DNA of 32,419 nucleotides. Origin: Burkholderiaceae bacterium. Its GTDB lineage: Bacteria; Pseudomonadota; Gammaproteobacteria; Burkholderiales; WYBJ01. The notes under the pieces are model-generated. The model saw only the letters and a program-made list of their open reading frames with translations, was not told the origin of the DNA and did not search any database. Both the position numbers and the translations under genes were made by a program. Below are positions 7,194-16,814 of this stretch, piece after piece. The stretch spans positions 1-32,419 of the forward strand of contig WYBJ01000226.1 of the NCBI GenBank assembly GCA_011525945.1, written 5' to 3'. Each line of letters starts with the position of its first letter. Positions within the stretch are counted from its first letter, which is position 1.

Positions 7194-8663
7194 TCAGCCC
7201 GTGCCGCCGACGGTGAGGCCGTCCACGCGCAAGGTCGGTTGGCCGACGCCGACCGGAACGCTCTGCCCTTCCTTGCCGCACGTGCCCACACCGGTGTCGA
7301 GCGCCATGTCGTTACCGATCATCGATACGCGCGTGAGCACGTCCGGACCGTTGCCGATCAGGGTGGCGCCTTTGACCGGTTGGGTGACCTTGCCGTTCTC
7401 GATCAGATACGCCTCGGCCGCCGAGAACACGAACTTGCCACTGGTGATGTCGACCTGGCCACCGCCGAAGTTGACCGCATACAGGCCGTTCTTGACCGAG
7501 GCGAGAATCTCCTGCGGATCGTGGCTGCCGTTGAGCATGTACGTATTGGTCATGCGGGGCATCGGGATATGCGCATACGACTCGCGCCGCCCGTTGCCGG
7601 TGACTGCCACCTGCATCAGGCGTGCGTTGAGCGCATCCTGCAAGTAGCCCCTCAGCACGCCGTCTTCGATCAGAACATTGCGCTGCGTGGCATTGCCCTC
7701 GTCGTCGACGTTGAGGGAACCGCGCCGCTTCTCCAGCGTGCCGTCGTCGATCACCGTGACGCCCGGGGCGGCAACCCGCTCGCCGATGCGACCGGAGAAT
7801 GCCGAGCTCCCCTTGCGATTGAAATCGCCCTCGAGCCCGTGTCCGATCGCCTCGTGCAGCAGCACACCCGGCCAACCCGGTCCGAGCACCACGGTCATAC
7901 TGCCGGCGGGCGCGGGCCGCGCCGCCAGATTCGTTACCGCCTGCTGCACCGCCCTGCGGGCATAGTCTTCGATCACTGCGGCGCTGAAGTAGCCGTAATC
8001 GAAGCGCCCGCCACCGCCCGAGGAGCCCTGCTCGCGGCGCCCGTCCTGCTCGGCGATCACCTGCACCGACATGCGCACGAGCGGACGCACGTCGGCAACG
8101 GTCACGCCGTCGTGGCGCGTTACCAGCATCACCTCGTATTCGCCGCTCAGATGCGCCATCACCTGTGTGACGCGCGGATCGAGCGAGCGCGCATAGCGCT
8201 CGATGCGCTCCAACAGGGCAACCTTGGCCGCATCGTCCAGGCTCGTCAGCGGATCGCGCGGCTCGTACAGCATCCGTCCCTTACCACGCGTCGCCACCCG
8301 GGCCGCGCCGCCGCCGCCTTGGCGGGCGATCGCACGCGTCGCTAAGGCTGCCGAGCGCAATGCATCCAGGCTGATATGGTCCGAATAGGCGAACGCGGTC
8401 TTTTCTCCGCTCACCGCGCGCACACCTACACCCTGGTCGATGGCGAAGCTGCCCGACTTGACGATGCCTTCTTCCAGACTCCAGCCCTCGGAGCGGCTGT
8501 GTTGGAAATACAGGTCGGCATAGTCCACGGAGTGCGTCATGATGTCGCCGAAGACGCTCTGCAGCTTGCCGACGTCCAGCGCATACGGCGCGAGCAGGCA
8601 CTGATCCGCGGTCGCGAACAGGTTCTCTGCCAGCCGCAGGGCTGGCTCGCTTCGAATGGACAT
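7194..8663 (-). CDS. tldD: Metalloprotease TldD
   Basis: A 489-residue TldD, close to the usual 480 or so. TldD is the catalytic partner of TldE (PmbA) in a zinc metalloprotease that processes unfolded peptides such as microcin precursors and CcdA. The zinc-binding HEAIGH motif is present in [14 protein letters not shown]. Other family segments are [20 protein letters not shown] and [19 protein letters not shown] near the N-terminus, and a C-terminal GNGPDVL…MIGND region. I chose the ATG at 8663 rather than the upstream in-frame start at 8735: it gives the normal N-terminus and has GAGGG about 10 bases upstream. The partner gene tldE is not in this window. The gene lies 86 bases after the nitrilase-family gene, in the same direction. 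Confidence 0.95.
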   Translation of the reverse strand: MSIRSEPALRLAENLFATADQCLLAPYALDVGKLQSVFGDIMTHSVDYADLYFQHSRSEGWSLEEGIVKSGSFAIDQGVGVRAVSGEKTAFAYSDHISLDALRSAALATRAIARQGGGGAARVATRGKGRMLYEPRDPLTSLDDAAKVALLERIERYARSLDPRVTQVMAHLSGEYEVMLVTRHDGVTVADVRPLVRMSVQVIAEQDGRREQGSSGGGGRFDYGYFSAAVIEDYARRAVQQAVTNLAARPAPAGSMTVVLGPGWPGVLLHEAIGHGLEGDFNRKGSSAFSGRIGERVAAPGVTVIDDGTLEKRRGSLNVDDEGNATQRNVLIEDGVLRGYLQDALNARLMQVAVTGNGRRESYAHIPMPRMTNTYMLNGSHDPQEILASVKNGLYAVNFGGGQVDITSGKFVFSAAEAYLIENGKVTQPVKGATLIGNGPDVLTRVSMIGNDMALDTGVGTCGKEGQSVPVGVGQPTLRVDGLTVGGTG

Positions 8664-8749
8664 GAATAGACTACCCTCGGATGACAGACTCAGTATGATC
8701 GGGCGCACAGGCCGGAGTTCGGCAAGGCGCCGCAAGCGCGCTCCTGCGT

Positions 8750-9601
8750 TCAGATGAGGTCGAGTGTACGGTGTTCCAGAGCCGGCAGCGAATGACGTAC
8801 GGCGGCGATCCGCGCCGGGTCCAGTTCCGCCAGCGCCAACCCAGGGCCCGTCCGGACCCGCGAAAGCACCTGACCCCAGGGATCAACGATCATGCTGTCC
8901 CCGTACGTGCGTCGGCCGCTCGCGTGGATGCCGCCTTGGGCTGGCGCCAATACGTAGGCCAGGTTTTCTACAGCCCGCGCCCGCAGCAGAGTCTCCCAGT
9001 GCGCCTCGCCTGTGGTGGCGGTAAAGGCCGAGGGAACCACGATCAGCGTCACCGGCCCCATTCGCCGGTAGAGCTCCGGGAAGCGCAAATCGTAGCAGAT
9101 GGAAAGTCCGATACGCCCGAATGGGGACTCCACCACCACAACCTCGCGCCCGGGCTCGATGGTGTTCGATTCGACATAGCGCTCGCGCCCGTCGTCGAAA
9201 CCGAACAGGTGGATCTTGTCGTACCGCGCGATGAACCGCCCCGCATCGTCGTACACCAGACAGGCGTTGCGTACTTTGTCCGGTGCCGTTGCCTCCAGCG
9301 GAACCGAACCGCCGATGATCCACAGCTTGAGCCGCCGGGCGGTCGCGGCCAGGAACTCCTGGATGCGTCCGGAGCCGAAGCGCTCGCGCACCGATACCTT
9401 GTCGGTATCGCGCAATCCCATGAGCGGAAAGAACTCTGGCAGGACGGCAAGGCGCGCACCGCGGCTCGCCGCCTGCTCGAGCAGGCGGCGAGCCTGATCC
9501 AGATTGGTCGCAACATCGGCCGATGACACCATCTGGATCGCCGCGACCGTGACCGCGGCGGATGCGTTCGGGGCAGCGGGATCAGTGACGGTCGGTTGCA
9601 C
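8750..9601 (-). CDS. Carbon–nitrogen hydrolase (nitrilase superfamily, Nit-type amidase)
   Basis: A cytoplasmic 283-residue amidohydrolase of the nitrilase superfamily. The catalytic triad is intact: Glu56 in LPEFFPL, Lys129 in YDKIHLF and Cys169 in [14 protein letters not shown]. The order of conserved segments resembles Nit1/Nit2-type enzymes, which hydrolyse deaminated glutathione or omega-amides of 2-oxoacids; the exact substrate is inferred. I chose the GTG at 9601 because it precedes the conserved VTVAAIQM strand by about 17 residues and overlaps the end of the upstream small exported gene by 20 bases, which suggests translational coupling. No strong ribosome binding site is visible, so a start slightly inside is possible. 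It sits in the yhdP–tldD run seen in many betaproteobacteria. Confidence 0.88.
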   Translation of the reverse strand: MQPTVTDPAAPNASAAVTVAAIQMVSSADVATNLDQARRLLEQAASRGARLAVLPEFFPLMGLRDTDKVSVRERFGSGRIQEFLAATARRLKLWIIGGSVPLEATAPDKVRNACLVYDDAGRFIARYDKIHLFGFDDGRERYVESNTIEPGREVVVVESPFGRIGLSICYDLRFPELYRRMGPVTLIVVPSAFTATTGEAHWETLLRARAVENLAYVLAPAQGGIHASGRRTYGDSMIVDPWGQVLSRVRTGPGLALAELDPARIAAVRHSLPALEHRTLDLI

Positions 9602-9989
9602 GATCAGAGGACGATGTTCGGCTAACGATCTCGAGCCGGAGCGGTTCCCGGCCCGCGGGTCCGGCCTGAAGAGCGATCCGCTCGGGCTCGATCGCGTGCG
9701 CAATGAGCCAAGTGCGTAGCTCCTCGGCTTGTAACATGCCGTCGACGCCGGCGGGGTGCACGATGCGAAACCGCGTCGCTGGGTCGGTCGAGAGCGCCGT
9801 AATGGCTGCGCGCACGGCCGCAACGGCGAGCACGGCGCGGCCGCTACGCGGGCGATCCCACAGCTCGTAGGGGATGCTCCCGCCCGGGTTCGCCGTCGGC
9901 TCCGCAGCCGGGGCCGGCGCCGCCGTCAGAGCGCCGAGGAGCAGCGCTAGGCGCAGCGCGTGCATGCTCATCGAATGCGTAGCCCTCAT
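9582..9989 (-). CDS. Small exported protein of unknown function downstream of yhdP
   Basis: A 135-residue protein with an N-terminal signal-like segment (LRLALLLGALTAAPAPA, then AEP), so it is probably secreted to the periplasm. The start ATG at 9989 overlaps the yhdP stop codon in an ATGA arrangement, which argues that it is real and translationally coupled. The mature part contains AEELRTWLIAHAIEPERIAL, loosely like the helix-strand unit of OmpA-type peptidoglycan-binding domains, but the resemblance is too weak for a domain call. It has no cysteine near the cleavage site and so is not a lipoprotein. Its last 20 bases overlap the following nitrilase-family gene. Function is unknown; the link with the envelope protein YhdP is by position only. 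Confidence 0.7.
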   Translation of the reverse strand: MRATHSMSMHALRLALLLGALTAAPAPAAEPTANPGGSIPYELWDRPRSGRAVLAVAAVRAAITALSTDPATRFRIVHPAGVDGMLQAEELRTWLIAHAIEPERIALQAGPAGREPLRLEIVSRTSSSDRATDRH

Positions 9990-12900
9990 CCCGGACTCGA
10001 TCGATCGAACTCGATCCGGCTGATATTCGGGTCGCTCCACGTTCCCGTCACCGAATAGTCGTAAGCAATGAGCTGTCCAAGCGGATCATTCAGCAGCTTC
10101 TGCGCGAGATAGACGCCAATACCGGCCACCGGGCCGCCGAGCAGTGCCGTGACCGTGGCGACGCTGTCGCCGACCGATGGCGTCACACGCACGCGCAGCG
10201 CCTGGGTCTCCTTGTTGAGGTCGACTTGCCCGCTCATGGCGACCTTGGCCGACGAACCGACGATGCGGAAGTTGTCGGTGGTCGCGATGCCGCGCTCGAT
10301 CTTCACCTTGGCGTGGATCGAATCGAAGGCGAAGCCTTCGCTGAACACGTCCTTGAAGTCGAGCGTCACCCGCCGCGGCAATGCCTGCAGGCTCAGAATG
10401 GAAAGCAGCTTGCCGATGCCCGGGTCGAGCTTCGCGAACTGCCCGTGCTTGGCGTCGATGGCGAGATTGCCCGACAGCGTGGCGAAGTCGATATCCTGCG
10501 GCGCGCCGTTCCAGCCGAGCGTGCCGCTGAGGATTGCCGTGCCGCCGCGCACGCCGTGCGGATAACGCATGCGAGCGAGGAACTTGCCGATATCGGCAAT
10601 CTCCAGACGCAGGTTCATGCGAGTTCCCGGCGCTTCGACCTGCCGCTGCCAATAAGCATCGGCGCTAAGCGTGGCATCGGCGTTGCGCAGGCTCAAGCGC
10701 TCGATGCGCCAGTCGCGTCCTTCCGGTAGGGCGCTCAATTCCAGCCGCCCGAGCGCCCGGTCCTTGTAACTGAACTCGTCCACGATGAGATCGAGCGCGG
10801 GGTAATCGCCAGGCTGCTGGCGCGCCAGGGGCTCGTTGGCGGCTCTACCTCGCTGCTCGTCGGCACCCGGCAGGGCGAGTCGCTCGAAGCGTGCGACGAT
10901 CCGCCCTCGCTCGTGCTGCTGCCAGTCGATCCGGCCATCGAACTCGCGCGCGGAAACGAGCAACTGCCACGCATCGGCGCGGCGCGCGCTCAGCGCGACA
11001 TCGTGGAAATCGCGGCCGAACGCCTCCAGCGTCCCGATCTTGAGGTCGGCGCTGGCGAGATCGAGCTTGTTCGAGCCCGGTTCGATGCCGGTCGCGAAAA
11101 AAGCGCGCCAACGATCGACATCGACGTGCGCGAGCGTGCCGCGCAAGCGGATGCCGGGCCCTTCTGCGGGTGGCGGTTCAACCCCGCCCAGACCGATAGC
11201 AGCCCGCTCGACCACGAACTGCTGCCCGTCGCGACGACGCAGAACATCGGCCGTGAGGTTTTTACCCCAGGTGAGCCGGATCGTATCCTGCGCCCTCCCG
11301 GCGAGCCGACGCTCGATGCGCAACGGTAGCGCCTCGTTACTGGCCTTGGCGAACGGAGGCGGCAAACTCGAAGCGACACCCTCCAGGCTCGACTCGACGA
11401 CGTACTCCACCGTCTTGGCCCGCACCTGCAGGCTGCTGCGCCAGTTGGTCGCGCCACTGAAGGCCTGCAGCAACGGACGGTCGAAACTCGTGCGCAGCGC
11501 CTCGACGCTGGCACGTCCGTTCGCACTGACGTTTACCGCGCCGTCGCGTGCATCGAGCGCGACCGTCGCCGGCCCGCCGAAGATCGTGAACGCAATACCT
11601 TGGCCCCGGACCGCGCTCTCGGTGAAGTCCAGACGCCCGTCCACATCCTCGAGCGGGGGCAGGGCGCTGTCGACGAGCAACCGGTTGGTCAGGAACCGGT
11701 AACTTCCCACGACACGCGATTTGTCCATCTCACGCAGCGGCAAGGTGAGCTTGAGTGCGAGTTGGCCACGTCCTTCGGCTTGCATGCCGTCGATGAAGTG
11801 ATCGATCTGCTCCGCAACCGGGCTCACGTTGATGAAACGCATGAACTCGCTGCTGGGGCCCTGCGCATCGCCCGCGACCTCGAGGACTTCGTAGGGACCT
11901 ACCAGATCGGGGATCACCGCCTGCACCCGCGTAAGCTGCGCGCCCAGAATATTGGCCGCGGACGAGCGGACCTCGAGGCGGTTACCCTTGAAGTGGATCT
12001 CGGCCGCGATGTTCTCGATCCGCGGCCACCCGGGCGAGTACTCGAGGATGCCATTGCGGGCCTTCGCCAGCACCTCGAACGTCCCCTCACGATCGTGGAA
12101 TGGGAAGTCGGCGAGATTGCCTTTCAGCCGCCACCTCACGTCTCGCGAATACCCCGCGACAACGGCGCTGCGCACCCAATCGCGCGTGGCCTTGCCGACC
12201 ACCAATGGCAGATAGCGTGCGACCCGCCGCGCATCGGCGCGAACCAGCTTACCCGCGAGATCGGCGCTACCCAAGCCTTCGCCCCCGACGTGATAGCTTC
12301 CGTGCAGACTGCCTTGCAGATCGCCATTGGCAAAGTCGAGCCGGGGGAAGCGAAAATCGTAGCCGCTGGCGCTCGTCGTCCAGGTCACCTGCCCTGCGAG
12401 CGAGTCGAACTGCAATGGCTCGATGAACGCGCGCGGCAATTCGATGCGCACATCGCGGTTCGCCAAGGTGATCGCGCCGTGCTTCTCGTTCGCCTCCAGG
12501 CTCCCCGACACGTGGACGAGCCCCGGCAGCGCTCCGACCGGACTCATCCCCACGCGTTCGAAGCGCGCCTTGACGTCGAACTGCGCCGGCGGCCAAGTGC
12601 CGCTCCAGCTCGCATCGACATTCGACACCACGCCACGCGGCGCGTAGCGGGCGAGGTCGTTGCGGATGCCCTCGTCGATCGGCAGGTACTCGGCGAAATG
12701 GGCGAGAACGCCGAGGTCGAGCGCGTTCGCCTTCAGCCGCGTCGCTGCCGGCATGGCGCCGCGCTGCTGCACCTTGCGCAAGGAGAATTCGGCCGTACGG
12801 AAACTGCGCCCGTCCGGCGCCGCAGCGTGTAGATCGCGTGCGGACAACTCGAACCCCGAGCGCCATGTCCGCCAGCCCACCCGCCCCACGAGCTCGTCCA

Positions 12901-13804
12901 ACTCGAGCGGCCGCAGATGCGGCGCGAGCGTGGCGCTCACGCCAGCCAGGCGCACGTCGGCTGTGACCGCGGTCACGCGCTCGGCAGCGACATCCGCCCA
13001 GAGACGCAGCGCGCCCTCGCCGCGCGCAATATCGATCGGCAGGTCGAGCCATTTCTTGTGGGCGGCGAGGTCGGTATGGCCGAGCCGCAGGTAGATCTGT
13101 CCCTCCCACTGGCGCAGATCGCGCACGCTGCGTCCGGAGAAATCGCCGCGCAAGTCCAGGTCGCCGAGGACCCCGCGTGGCCCGACGGCCTGCAGGCTGA
13201 AGCGGTGGCGATAGAAATCGTTCTCGAGGCGCAGCTGCACCTGCTCGAGCGTAATCGGCGGGGCTTGTCTTTGCTCGTCCGACCACGACACGCGAGCACC
13301 GGAGATCACGAGCGCCGGCTGGCGCAGAACCCAATCGGCGAGCCCGCCGCCGCCTTCGGCCTTGTGCAACTCGATACCGCCGATCGAAATCATCCCGTCG
13401 GCGCCACGGCGCACGGCGAGGTACGGCCGATCGATGCGCAAGGAATGCAAGCGCGGTTCGAGGAAGAACAACGTGGTCCAGGCGAGCGAGCTGTCGATCC
13501 GGCCCAGCGCCAGTGCCGGGCGGCTCGCATCGTCGTAAATCGTCACGTCGAGCAGGGTGAATTGCGGCCGGAACCCTCGCCAGTCGGCACGGACTTCGCC
13601 GATGGTGATGCGCTGGCCCGTGGCGGCGCTTAGCACGTCCTCGAATCTGCCCCGATGCGCATCGATGTCCGGCAGCAGCCAATATCGCAGTCCGAGAATC
13701 GAACTGCCGGCGAGCACCATCGCAAGCAGCGCTGCGTACAGTCCGATGCGCCACGACCAGAGTGGGACGAGCTTGAAGATCAGCCGGCCGATGCGCCGCA
13801 ACAC
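9986..13804 (-). CDS. yhdP: YhdP family AsmA-like envelope protein
   Basis: A 1272-residue protein of the YhdP/AsmA-like family. In E. coli, YhdP, TamB and YdbH are redundantly needed for moving phospholipid from inner to outer membrane. One N-terminal transmembrane helix (about residues 15-40) is followed by a very long periplasmic, beta-rich region. The C-terminal part has the recognisable family end (GTLGWNGAPQDIDFATLSGN, GIGKLLSILSLQALPRRVTL, LLGGPVAGIGVYLAQKLLND, YDYSVTGTWSDP). The start is GTG at 13804 (MLRRIGRL) with no clear ribosome binding site. It is divergent from glnE across a 174-base gap, and its stop overlaps the next start by four bases. Confidence 0.95.
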   Translation of the reverse strand: MLRRIGRLIFKLVPLWSWRIGLYAALLAMVLAGSSILGLRYWLLPDIDAHRGRFEDVLSAATGQRITIGEVRADWRGFRPQFTLLDVTIYDDASRPALALGRIDSSLAWTTLFFLEPRLHSLRIDRPYLAVRRGADGMISIGGIELHKAEGGGGLADWVLRQPALVISGARVSWSDEQRQAPPITLEQVQLRLENDFYRHRFSLQAVGPRGVLGDLDLRGDFSGRSVRDLRQWEGQIYLRLGHTDLAAHKKWLDLPIDIARGEGALRLWADVAAERVTAVTADVRLAGVSATLAPHLRPLELDELVGRVGWRTWRSGFELSARDLHAAAPDGRSFRTAEFSLRKVQQRGAMPAATRLKANALDLGVLAHFAEYLPIDEGIRNDLARYAPRGVVSNVDASWSGTWPPAQFDVKARFERVGMSPVGALPGLVHVSGSLEANEKHGAITLANRDVRIELPRAFIEPLQFDSLAGQVTWTTSASGYDFRFPRLDFANGDLQGSLHGSYHVGGEGLGSADLAGKLVRADARRVARYLPLVVGKATRDWVRSAVVAGYSRDVRWRLKGNLADFPFHDREGTFEVLAKARNGILEYSPGWPRIENIAAEIHFKGNRLEVRSSAANILGAQLTRVQAVIPDLVGPYEVLEVAGDAQGPSSEFMRFINVSPVAEQIDHFIDGMQAEGRGQLALKLTLPLREMDKSRVVGSYRFLTNRLLVDSALPPLEDVDGRLDFTESAVRGQGIAFTIFGGPATVALDARDGAVNVSANGRASVEALRTSFDRPLLQAFSGATNWRSSLQVRAKTVEYVVESSLEGVASSLPPPFAKASNEALPLRIERRLAGRAQDTIRLTWGKNLTADVLRRRDGQQFVVERAAIGLGGVEPPPAEGPGIRLRGTLAHVDVDRWRAFFATGIEPGSNKLDLASADLKIGTLEAFGRDFHDVALSARRADAWQLLVSAREFDGRIDWQQHERGRIVARFERLALPGADEQRGRAANEPLARQQPGDYPALDLIVDEFSYKDRALGRLELSALPEGRDWRIERLSLRNADATLSADAYWQRQVEAPGTRMNLRLEIADIGKFLARMRYPHGVRGGTAILSGTLGWNGAPQDIDFATLSGNLAIDAKHGQFAKLDPGIGKLLSILSLQALPRRVTLDFKDVFSEGFAFDSIHAKVKIERGIATTDNFRIVGSSAKVAMSGQVDLNKETQALRVRVTPSVGDSVATVTALLGGPVAGIGVYLAQKLLNDPLGQLIAYDYSVTGTWSDPNISRIEFDRSSPG

Positions 13805-13930
13805 GTCGAAATCCGCTGTAACTCGCTCTTAGGAGAAATGGCCGTCGCCGGTCGAACCAACGCCCGTACGTGAGTCGCGGCCCGAGCGCGGGCGCGCGGC
13901 ACGATCGCCCCGAAACTTCCCATGCGCTCA

Positions 13931-13967
13931 GTACAATGCACGATCTTGCGCAGGGTTTTCATTGTAC
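13931..13967. promoter_or_regulatory. Opposed TACAAT elements in an inverted repeat between yhdP and glnE
   Basis: GTACAATG at 13931-13938 is repeated in inverted form as CATTGTAC at 13960-13967, with a 21-base spacer. Each arm contains TACAAT, a good -10 hexamer, one reading right toward glnE and one reading left toward yhdP. They could be the two -10 elements of divergent promoters or a two-site operator. Neither has a convincing -35. Confidence 0.4.
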
Positions 13968-13978
13968 CCTCAAAAGTG

Positions 13979-16696
13979 ATGATGCCGGCAGCCGAAACCG
14001 GGGGCAACCCAGTCTCCAGCGCGATCGAGCATGCGTGCCGATTGAGCCGCTACGCACGGCGCGCGCTCGAGGGCCAGCCGGCGTTGCTGCAAACGCTCGA
14101 CCCCACACGGGCGTTTACCGTACAGGCGATGCGCGAATTCGTGCGCACGGCCAATCCTGCGGACGAAGCCGCGCTCATGGTCGTGCTGCGCGAGTTGCGC
14201 AAGCGCGTCCTGCTCGGATTGATCGTGCGCGATCTGGCGGGCTGGGCCGATCTCCCCGAAGTGACTGCCACGATGACGGGGCTCGCCGATATCGCACTCG
14301 ACGAGGCGTGCAGCCGCATCGAAGGCTGGGTTGCGAGTCAATACGGCAAGCCCACCGCACCGGACGGCACGACCCAACGCCTCATGGTGGTCGGTATGGG
14401 CAAGCTCGGCGGCCGCGAGCTCAATGTGTCGTCCGACGTCGACCTGGTATTTCTGCACGGCGACGAGGGCGAGACGCGCGGCAGCAGATCGATCAGCTAC
14501 TCCGAGTGGTTCATCCGGGTCGCGCGCAAGCTGATTGCCGCCTTGGGCGAGATCACCGCACAGGGCTTCGTGTTCCGCGTCGATATGCGCTTGCGGCCCT
14601 ACGGCGACTCGGGACCACTGGTGTGCAGCCTGGCGATGCTGGAGAGCTATTTCGTCACCCAGGGTCGCGAGTGGGAGCGTTACGCCTGGATCAAGGCGCG
14701 GCTCATCCGCGGCGAGCGCGAGGCCGAGCTCGCCGCGCTGGTGCGCCCGTTCGTATTCCGCCGCCATCTCGATTACGGCGCGATTGCCTCGATGCGAAGC
14801 CTGCATGCGCAGATCCGCCAGGAAGTGACCCGGCGCGACATGGCGGACAACATCAAGCTCGGCCCGGGCGGGATCCGCGAGGTCGAGTTCATCGCTCAGC
14901 TCTTCCAGCTCATCCGCGGCGGGCGCGAAGCGGCGCTGCGCATCCAGCCCACACTCGAGGTGCTGAGCCTGCTCGGCGAACGCGCGCTGCTGCCGTCAGC
15001 GGCGGTCGCGGACTTGGTACAAGCGTACCGATTCCTGCGCCGACTGGAGCACCGCTTGCAGTATCTCGACGACCAGCAGACGCAGTCGCTGCCACGCAGC
15101 GATGAAGACCGCACGCTGATCGCGCAGGCGATGGGGCTGCCGGATTGGACCGGCTTGATCGCGGTGCTGGACGCACATCGCCGCGCGGTGTCGCATCACT
15201 TCGAGCAGATATTTGCAACGAGCCGGCACGCACCCGAGGAGAGTTCAGCAACGGCGGCGGCGTCCGGCCTGCCGGCGGCGGCGATCGAGGCGCAGGGCGA
15301 CACGCTTGTGCATCAGCTCGCACACCTGGGCTACGAGGAGCCCGCTACCCTCGCGGCGCGGGTCACCGCCATGCGCACGGGTAGCCGCTATCGGCAGATG
15401 CCGGCTTCAGGCCAGGCGCGCATCGACGTCCTGTTGCCGCGCGTGCTGGAAACCGCGGCCCGGCTCGAGCGTCGGGATGCGGCTGCCGAAAGCCTGCTCG
15501 ATCTGATCGAAAGCATCGGCCGGCGCGAGTCCTATCTCGCCTTGCTGCAGGAATATCCGCAGGCGCTGGCGGCGGTGGCCACCCTGGCCTCCGCAAGCCG
15601 CTGGGCCGCGCAGTACCTGGGGCAGCATCCGATCCTGCTCGACGAGTTGCTCGACAACCGCGCAGCTGCTGCCGCGCCTGATCTGGCAGGGATGGGATGC
15701 ACGCTCGCTGCGGCGGCCGCCGAGCACGCCGGCGACATCGAGCGGCAGATGGATGCGCTGCGCCACTTCAAGCACGCGCAGACGTTTCGTCTGCTGGTGC
15801 AGGATCTCGCCGGGCAACTGCCGCTGGAGACGCTGAGCGATCACCTGAGCGACCTGGCCTGCGCGTGTCTCGGGTCGGTCATGCAGCTTGCCTGGGAGCA
15901 CCTGCGCGTGCGACATCGGCCCGATCCGCGCTTCGCGATCGTCGGCTACGGCAAGCTCGGCGGCAAAGAGCTCGGCTATGCCTCCGATCTCGACATCATA
16001 TTTCTTTACGACGACGCGGCCGCCGAGGCGGCCGAGGTGTACGCGCGCTATGCACTCCGCATCAACACCTGGCTCACGACCGTTACCCCCGCCGGCATCC
16101 TGTACGAGACCGATCTGCGGCTGCGGCCCGATGGGGCAAGCGGCCTCATGGTGAGCCCGCTTGAAGCCTTCGTCGGCTATCAGCACGACAAGGCCTGGGT
16201 GTGGGAGCACCAGGCACTCACGCGCGCCCGCCACGTCGCGGGCGATGCGGACATCGGCCGTCGCTTCGAGGCGTTGCGGGTGCAAATCCTGTGCAGCCAT
16301 CGCGACGCGGAAGGATTGCGCCGCGAGATCATTGCCATGCGCTTGAAGATGCTCGACGCGCATCCCAATACAAGCGCACAGTTCGATCTGAAGCACGATC
16401 GCGGCGGCATCATCGATGTCGAGTTCATCGTTCAATACCTCGTGCTCGCGTACGCCGCCCGCCACGTCGAGCTCACGGCGAACTCGGGCAATCTCGCTCT
16501 GATCATGCGTGCCGCGGTACTCGGGCTGATCCCCGCCGCGGACGCGCAGGCGGTGCACGCGGCGTACCGGCGCTACCGCCAACTGCAGCACGCGCTGCGC
16601 CTGCGCGGCGACCGTTACGCGCGCGTCGATGCGAGCGCGGTGAGCGCCGAGATCGATTCGGTACGGCGCCTGTGGGATCTGGTTTTTCCGCCATAG
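13979..16696 (+). CDS. glnE: Bifunctional glutamine synthetase adenylyltransferase/adenylyl-removing enzyme
   Basis: Adenylylates and deadenylylates glutamine synthetase in response to PII, and so tunes nitrogen assimilation. About 905 residues against 946 in E. coli. Both nucleotidyltransferase domains are present: the N-terminal deadenylylase has VVGMGKLGGRELNVSSDVD and the C-terminal adenylylase has IVGYGKLGGKELGYASDLD, each with its metal-binding DxD. Helical regulatory segments follow each domain (the N-terminal GPGGIREVEFIAQLFQL and the C-terminal DRGGIIDVEFIVQYLVL). I chose the ATG at 13979; another lies at 13982, and an in-frame ATG at 13922 would start upstream of the putative -10 at 13932. 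No ribosome binding site is obvious at any of them. Divergent from yhdP. Confidence 0.95.
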   Translation: MMPAAETGGNPVSSAIEHACRLSRYARRALEGQPALLQTLDPTRAFTVQAMREFVRTANPADEAALMVVLRELRKRVLLGLIVRDLAGWADLPEVTATMTGLADIALDEACSRIEGWVASQYGKPTAPDGTTQRLMVVGMGKLGGRELNVSSDVDLVFLHGDEGETRGSRSISYSEWFIRVARKLIAALGEITAQGFVFRVDMRLRPYGDSGPLVCSLAMLESYFVTQGREWERYAWIKARLIRGEREAELAALVRPFVFRRHLDYGAIASMRSLHAQIRQEVTRRDMADNIKLGPGGIREVEFIAQLFQLIRGGREAALRIQPTLEVLSLLGERALLPSAAVADLVQAYRFLRRLEHRLQYLDDQQTQSLPRSDEDRTLIAQAMGLPDWTGLIAVLDAHRRAVSHHFEQIFATSRHAPEESSATAAASGLPAAAIEAQGDTLVHQLAHLGYEEPATLAARVTAMRTGSRYRQMPASGQARIDVLLPRVLETAARLERRDAAAESLLDLIESIGRRESYLALLQEYPQALAAVATLASASRWAAQYLGQHPILLDELLDNRAAAAAPDLAGMGCTLAAAAAEHAGDIERQMDALRHFKHAQTFRLLVQDLAGQLPLETLSDHLSDLACACLGSVMQLAWEHLRVRHRPDPRFAIVGYGKLGGKELGYASDLDIIFLYDDAAAEAAEVYARYALRINTWLTTVTPAGILYETDLRLRPDGASGLMVSPLEAFVGYQHDKAWVWEHQALTRARHVAGDADIGRRFEALRVQILCSHRDAEGLRREIIAMRLKMLDAHPNTSAQFDLKHDRGGIIDVEFIVQYLVLAYAARHVELTANSGNLALIMRAAVLGLIPAADAQAVHAAYRRYRQLQHALRLRGDRYARVDASAVSAEIDSVRRLWDLVFPP

Positions 16697-16814
16697 AACG
16701 GGCTCGCGCGCACCCGCGCCACAGGCCGCGTAAACGCAGCGTGCACCACGTCGATGCGTCGTCGTGGGGCGAATTCGGCTAAACTTTGTCTTTTCCGCTG
16801 CAGGGAGTTGCACC

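Noticed and set aside
11600..12832. 410-codon plus-strand frame inside yhdP
   Set aside because: It is a shadow of the yhdP minus-strand frame, with composition typical of antisense GC-rich frames and no domain likeness.
13838..13873. Eleven-codon mini-ORF (MAVAGRTNART) with AGGAG before it, upstream of glnE
   Set aside because: It could be a leader peptide, but it lies upstream of the only -10 candidate for glnE (13932), so it would not be on that transcript. The ribosome-binding spacing is also too short.
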